A program made the translations under genes and the position numbers. From Pseudorasbora parva (taxonomy: Eukaryota > Chordata > Actinopteri > Cypriniformes > Gobionidae), in contig NC_090174.1 of assembly GCF_024679245.1 (NCBI RefSeq), positions 15,393,350-15,457,349 of the forward strand: a DNA stretch of 64,000 nt. The letters are read 5' to 3'. Below the pieces are notes generated by a model. The model saw only the letters and a program-made list of their open reading frames with translations. It was not told where the DNA came from and made no database searches. Positions 57,330 through 64,000 of this stretch are shown here, in pieces. Numbering within the stretch: the first letter of the stretch is position 1; every line of letters begins with the position of its first letter.

Positions 57330-57640
57330 ATTTACTCACCCTCAAGTCATTATAGGTGTATATGACATTCTTTTTTCAGAAAAAATACAATCGGAGTTAT
57401 ATTTAAAAAGTCCAGGCTAACGTTAATCCAAGCAGTAGGCTAGTTGTAGCTGTTTTTGAAGACCATAAAAATGCAGCTGTCCATCAAATAACATGCTCCA
57501 CACGGCTCCGATGGTTAAAAGAGCCTTCTGATTCGAATCGATGCGTTTGTGTAAGAAAAATGTCCATATTTAAAACTTTATAAAGTAAAACCCACCTTGA
57601 AGTCTTCCATTGTAACCATGCCATGGCTGTTTAAGTATTT
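57330..57640. repeat. Common fish repeat (ATGCAGCTGTCCATCAAATA)
   Basis: Contains GCTCCACACGGCTCCGATGG and GAATCGATGCGTTTGTGTAA, which I recognise as a widespread fish repetitive block of DNA-transposon origin. Ends not found. Confidence 0.45.
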
Positions 57641-57799
57641 AACAGCCACAAGATGGTGTGGTTAAGCATAGAAGTATACCAGTCAAGATAACTCGCAGTA
57701 CCCGGATGAGCGGTTGTTATCTGGGAATAACCCCTGGAATGCGTATTTAAGTATTTCACAGAGCCGTGTAATAATGTTTTATATATAACAGTGTGTAAT

Positions 57800-58550
57800 T
57801 TGATATTACATGTAAAGTTAATATATTTATGTAAAGTTAATATAATTTACTTAATAGCAACATCATCATTACAAATGTGTAATTACACATTTATTTAAAT
57901 ACATGACATGCAAGTTTCAGTATTTACCATGGAGAATGCAATCAGGGTGACCGGTGGCTGAAGCATGTGTAACCAATCATTGGCCAACAACAGTCCATGA
58001 CGTCACAAACATGAGTAAAGGCCCCCTGCAATACACATCATCAGCTTTTTTTCTTTAGAAGCCATTTGTTTGTAGTATGTGATAAGAAGGAGAGAAGACA
58101 GAACTATGGAGATGTAACAAGAAACAAATGCTTTAGTCCTTGTCCACATTTTTTGACACCCAGGGTTCTGTGGATTGTTTTATTAGGAGCAAAGCATGTG
58201 TGTCTAGCACTGGGGGATGCTGGATGCGTTCACTATGACAAGTTCACATTGAGGAAGTTCTGCTCACACTTGGACCTCTTCTCAAGGTAGGAGGGACAAG
58301 CATCTGTACCCCGTGGTTCAGGTCCAACTGCTGTTGAGGAGGCTTGGAGCAATCTGCTGGATCAGGAAGCCCAGTCTCTGGCATCTTCTGATCCAGCAGT
58401 GAGGATGTTGTTGATGCCATCTTGCTCTGTGGAACTGGATGTACTTAGAGAGGACGAAGACAGTGAATGTGTTAAGCCCTCTACATCTGTCAGATCCACA
58501 TACAGGGTAGAATGTAATGGCCAGGTTAAATCTGACTTGGAAGCGTGAGA
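57800..58550. other. No gene seen
   Basis: AT-rich. ORF 58066-58290 has no recognised domain. The following stretch (58300-58550) is GC-richer and could be decayed coding sequence from a mobile element, but no motif is readable. Confidence 0.4.
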
Positions 58551-58835
58551 AACAGGAATTGGCTCACAGTAGATTCAATAAGCAATTCGAGGCGGGCCAG
58601 TATTGTCCCTACCCCATGAGCCTACCGTTTCTTCCAGATCACCAAGGTGGAGAGATCATGAAAAAAAAAACATAATTAGTACCTGCAACTGAATTGGTTA
58701 CCACGATTGGTTGGGCTAGAAGAGAACTGGAACCCTGACTGAGTCTGGTTTCTCCCAAGGTTTATTTTTCTTCATCATGCCCTGATGGAGTTTTGGTTCC
58801 TTGCCACTGTCACTTTTGGCTTGGCTTGCTCACAC

Positions 58836-59612
58836 TGTCAAAAAAACTAACAAAAAAAAGAGTACAAAATTGTACCTTTTAAGGTACAAGTGGCCGTCAC
58901 TGGGCTGTACCCTTAAGGGTACATTGTTGTACCTCTAAGTCAGGGGTAGGCAAGTTCGGTCAGGTGATATCCTCCGGAGTTTAGCTCCAATCCTACTAAG
59001 CCACCATAGTATAAAACTTGTGCCTCCCAGCATGCATTGCAGCGTTAAGTATGTCACCATTGTTGAGATCCATATGCTGATTCTTGATATGTGTCTAAAC
59101 TTTCTTCCCTTAGAATGTTTTTAAAAATAAAACATATTGAATGTCTGAACTGTGGCAAGCATTTGCAAGCATATTGATTGTGAATATTATTTTTTTATTA
59201 TTTTTATTCAGTGATGAGTTTAGTGAAACATTATTCTTCATGATACATTTTGTTAATGGCTTCTCTTGTTTTGAACAATTATGTTTGTTTTTTTTACACT
59301 GTAACTCACTTAAAAATCCAAACTGCCCAACTAAAGGAAACACTGTTCGCCATAATGGTGACCAAACATTTTCAATAAAACATCACAATCTAAACCTGTT
59401 GATTCTCAGTAAGAGCTTCTATTGATGTCTTTCAGGGTTGGAACAAAACTCTGCAGGGCAGCGACTCACTAGGACCGAACTGAGGAAAACTATACAATAT
59501 AATTATTGTACCCTAAGGACTAATTGTGTACATTTAAAGACACAGTTATGTGTTTAATTCCACAAGGAACAAAATTGTACCTCTACTGTACCTTTTTTTC
59601 TGAGGGGCAGTT
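58836..59612. mobile_element. GTACAAAATTGTACC MITE, with a hAT fragment inside
   Basis: The left part AACAAAAAAAAGAGTACAAA, TTGTACCTTTTAAGG and the right part AACAAAATTGTACCTCTACT, GTACCTTTTTTTCTGAG are the two ends of a tandem-GTACC fish MITE. It sits in the retroposon tail. Confidence 0.5.
58941..59482. mobile_element. hAT MITE fragment (CAGGGGTAGGCAAG)
   Basis: The left end CAGGGGTAGGCAAGTTCGGT matches a common fish hAT terminus. The right part GGTTGGAACAAAACTCTGCA and CTAGGACCGAACT is the inverse end, but the final bases TTGCCTACCCCTG are missing. Insertion is inside the GTACC MITE. Confidence 0.55.
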
Positions 59613-59879
59613 GGGGACACTAAAATTTCGATCTAAGTTTTCAACTAAATATCCAAATAAAATTAATTACTAAATTAACTGTATCAACTATCACTAATCT
59701 GCCCACATTGTAGCTATATGATAAATTGAAATGAGCTGATAACATCACAGTTTTCTTCAGAACGACTGTACAGCTGAATCCAATTTTGTTGCAATATTTT
59801 CCTGTTAAACACTGTGAAGCTGCTTTGAAACAATTGTCATTGTAAAAGCACTATATAAATAAAGTGTACTTGACTTGAC

Positions 59880-60310
59880 CACAGGCTTAGCCCTCTGTAC
59901 AACTCAAACAACAGCCACTGTCATTGGTTGCTCAATGGCAGCGATGGTGGTGATGGAAAGGCATCAGTGCCTGAACCTGGCGGACATCAGGGAAAAGTTG
60001 AAAAATGTCCTTCTCAATGGCCCCGTTTTGCCCTCTGGACTTTTTGGAACCTCCATTGAGATGTTGCGGAGAGGCGAGCGTGCGTCAACGCGTTGCAGTA
60101 AACTGTATTAGCCGATTCTATGGGAGTATGGACGGGACCTTAATATCGCGGCTCCACTTCTCGCTCACTGTACAGTCTCAGGCTTCAAGTTCACTACTGC
60201 ACATTTGAGACTCAAGATGTCAGCGGCATATTGGGACATTGGCGGCTTCATTTATGCTGGGCAGTTCGCAAGAGTCCCTCCCCAAATACTGTTGGGATAT
60301 AAGATCCCCT
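59880..60310 (+). pseudogene. DIRS-like retrotransposon gag fragment
   Basis: The frame at 59875-60111 contains TATVIGCSMAAMVVMERHQC, LNLADIREK and LLNGPVLPSGLFGTSIE. Fish DIRS1-like gag proteins have the same order (AMVVxERHLWLNL..., then FLLDAPxSPSGLFG). It breaks by frameshift near 60090. DIRS elements use a tyrosine recombinase; none is visible here. Recognition is by motif memory. Confidence 0.55.
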
Positions 60311-61236
60311 TTGGATAGATGTGTCTATAGGCATCTATGAACCGTGTTCAAAAGTATGCAATCCGGTTCCCTGAGACTGGGAACAAGACATGTTGTCTTG
60401 TTGCAGTGCCTCAGACTTGCCTGCATGCCTCCTTCAGACAAAAGAGTTGACCACATGTCAACATGCAGGCACATTTTATACTGTGATTATGTGACACATG
60501 ATGAGACACAATAGGATCTTTTTTCTCAATATTACAATTTTTGTATTTATTGTTTTGTGAGTGTTGTATTTATTTTTATGGTGGATTACACATTTCTGAA
60601 ATATACACCCATATGCACTGATTCGTTCATGTTGTCAGGTTTCAAATCTGGGAGCAATTACATCAAAATGGTTACTTACTGTATCTTTTACATTTATGGC
60701 ATGCTTTATTAGCATAGAAAAGATAATAAAAGTTAAGAACTTTTTCACATCAGTATATTATATGATTAATCTGTTGCTTTACATTTTCGTATTGCAATGA
60801 CTGGCTGCAATGCTTTCCACAGTTTAACAGAATGATGTGAGCTCTCCCTGTATCCTTTGGAAGGTATGCTACTCACATCAGGGGATTTCTGCAAGTTAAC
60901 CTCCCCCATGATCAGGCCACCCACATGCATAGTCATGTGCTTGGGATTGGCCATTCTAAATGAGTCCAGTGTACTCTCTATTGAATCCTGACTGACAAGG
61001 AATAATGGAACACAGGAAATGGCCCCTGCTTGGAATATGACCACTAAAGCTTAAATCTTGGAGCTATATACATTTTGTGAATGCGGAACCAAAAAGCGAA
61101 AAGGCTGATGGAATCTCATTTATTTTCAGAGAAAAAAATCTAACATGAAATTACAAGTGATCATAGATCTGTGAGATGGTATATTTTTCTTTATGAAATT
61201 ACTTTATAAAGAAATGTATTTTTTTTAAATAATAAT
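60311..61236. other. No gene seen
   Basis: A 92-codon minus-strand ORF (61044-60766) has ordinary composition but no recognised domain or exon signal. The rest is AT-rich. Confidence 0.45.
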
Positions 61237-61442
61237 GGTAACACTTTGCAATAAGGTTTATTTGTTAACAGTAACATAGTTAACATGAACTATAAATGAA
61301 CAATACTTCTAGCATTTATTAGTCTTTTATATTCTTTTAACATTTATATTCACTAACATTAACAGAAGTTAATTAATGCCATAAACATATATTGCTCTTA
61401 TGTTGGTTAATGCATTAACTGGTGCTAACAAATGTTAGCACC
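61237..61442. mobile_element. Fish MITE (GGTAACACTTTGCAATAAGG)
   Basis: Starts GGTAACACTTTGCAATAAGG and carries TTAACATGAACTATAAATGA and TTAATGCATTAACTGGTGCT. Opposite end resembles 1-195. Non-coding. Confidence 0.6.
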
Positions 61443-61447
61443 AGTTA

Positions 61448-61546
<99 letters not shown>
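61448..61546. repeat. (AAAG)n microsatellite
   Basis: About 98 bp of AAAG next to the MITE end. The KKER ORF is an artefact. Confidence 0.97.
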
Positions 61547-61714
61547 TTTTCTTAGTTGAAATTGAGCAATACGATCACATTCCATTTATCCTTTTTCACA
61601 GACACAGTATGGTATATTATCTTTTCCTTGAAATGTTTTACTGTGTATTGTGTGAGGAAAATGTGACTGAATTAAGATGACTGCACCATAACTGATGAAA
61701 AACAAAATTGCAAA

Positions 61715-63359
<1,645 letters not shown>

Positions 63360-63755
63360 CATTATTTCAGCCTTTTAACCAAAACCTCATTCAAAAAACC
63401 CATTGACTTTTGATGGAACCGTAAGTGCTTAAATGCTAACTCGTTCCACATTTTGACCTACAAAGTGATGTCATACCTGCACCTTCTTTGTTCTGAAAAT
63501 ATTTTGAAGAAAGTTTGTTTCTGGTCCCATTGACTTCCATTGTATTTATTTTTTATTTTTTTCATATTGGGGCCAGCAACTGTTTGGTTGCAGACATTCT
63601 TCAAAATATCTTCTTTTCTGTTCAACAAAACAAAGTAACTCATTTAGGTTTAGGACAACTTGATGGTGAGTAAATTAAGTTTACTTCATAATCATAAGTC
63701 CTTTAGAGTACATTTTGTATTTTATTTGTATTTCTTGGTGAACTATCCCTTTAAC
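63360..63755. mobile_element. Common fish MITE (GGTGAACTATCCCTTTAA end)
   Basis: Contains CCCATTGACTTCCATTGTAT, CAACTGTTTGGTTGCAGACA, TTCTTCAAAATATCTTCTTT and ends GGTGAACTATCCCTTTAACT. Same family as 34138-34400. Confidence 0.65.
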
Positions 63756-64000
63756 TAGAGGGGTGGGTGTGAAGGGGGACTGGTGCTGACGAAGAGCAGA
63801 AGGCGTGGTTTGCGTTCTGCTGTTTCTGCCATTGAGGGATTGTGGTGACTCGGGCGGAGTCGGCCTTACTGTCGGGAAACGAGCTCAATCATTAAGTTAA
63901 AGAATTAAAAAAAAAAAAAAAAAAAAAATACTCAATTAGCGGGTTGAAATTTATCCCACTACTGGATGTTACTTCCCCGAATAAGCGTCGTATGAGGAGT
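63756..64000. other. GC-richer end of window, no gene seen
   Basis: GGGTGGGTGTGAAGGGGGAC... followed by a 21-bp poly-A (63908-63928). Possibly a retroposon or leader sequence cut by the window edge. No ORF. Confidence 0.35.

Larger units (their letters stand above)
58555..59879 (+). mobile_element. Retroposon 3' region, interrupted
   Basis: 58690-58830 (CTGGTTTCTCCCAAGGTTTA, GGAGTTTTGGTTCCTTGCCA) and 59800-59879 (GAAGCTGCTTTGAAACAATT, CTATATAAATAAAGTGTACTTGACTTGAC) are the two parts of a common fish SINE/LINE 3' region. Other DNA (58836-59612) lies between. The inverse of its tail occurs at 24903. Confidence 0.6.

Noticed and set aside
60766..61044. 92-codon minus-strand ORF
   Set aside because: Ordinary composition but no recognisable domain, splice context or neighbour; cannot be supported as a gene.

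Overview
The window reads as non-coding nuclear DNA from a bony fish, most likely a cyprinid (carp, goldfish, zebrafish or barb relatives). The reasons are its AT-rich background, the many (GT)n, (TA)n, (GATA)n, (GA)n and (AAAG)n microsatellites, and the mixture of transposon families: Tc1, hAT, PIF/Harbinger, Kolobok-like TTAA elements with THAP exons, L2-like LINEs, a Gmr1-type Ty3/Gypsy element and a DIRS-like gag. No host protein-coding gene, tRNA or rRNA was recognised. Nearly every ORF that makes sense belongs to a transposable element, and most are broken. I take the window to be intergenic or part of a very large intron.

Layout. 0-11 kb: an L2 LINE tail split by a foldback element; a solo LTR (1478-1942, target duplication TGATG); a MULE-like element carrying a RecQ-helicase exon (3519-4037, 9-bp duplication); a Harbinger MITE (4881-5711, TAA); a Kolobok-like element with a THAP exon (5841-7025, TTAA); a second THAP exon; and a deleted Harbinger element (9073-9748). 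11.7-13.2 kb: a Tc1 element with a dead transposase. 13.6-15.4 kb: a 1.8-kb palindrome. 17.3-20.3 kb: a LINE reverse-transcriptase remnant cut in two by a 2.4-kb palindrome that carries a MADF exon in each arm. 20.8-28 kb: MITEs, an LTR with a nested MITE, and a 3-kb TIR element holding a nested 1.4-kb TA-flanked element. 29.5-37.6 kb: a hAT transposase remnant, a MITE split by a 3.2-kb PIF/Harbinger transposon (Myb-like gene plus broken transposase), and an LTR-like segment. 38-45 kb: a TIR element, a hAT MITE with 8-bp duplications, an L2 LINE and an interrupted Tc1. 45-48.7 kb: nothing recognised. 48.75-52.75 kb: a young 4,000-bp Gypsy element (minus strand) with 379-bp LTRs, a tRNA-Phe primer site, integrase placed before reverse transcriptase, and a large 3' pol deletion. 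53-64 kb: a second helicase-capture element, a third THAP exon, hairpin MITEs, a retroposon with stacked insertions, a DIRS-like gag fragment and AT-rich sequence.

The features do not form a pathway. What the window shows is insertion history: target duplications and nesting give relative ages in several places. The most notable structures are the gene-capturing MULE-like family (two copies, each with a perfect 9-bp duplication), the two kilobase-scale palindromes, and the Gypsy element with a Copia-like pol order whose reverse transcriptase stops at its catalytic motif. All calls come from reading the sequence; no alignment or database search was run.
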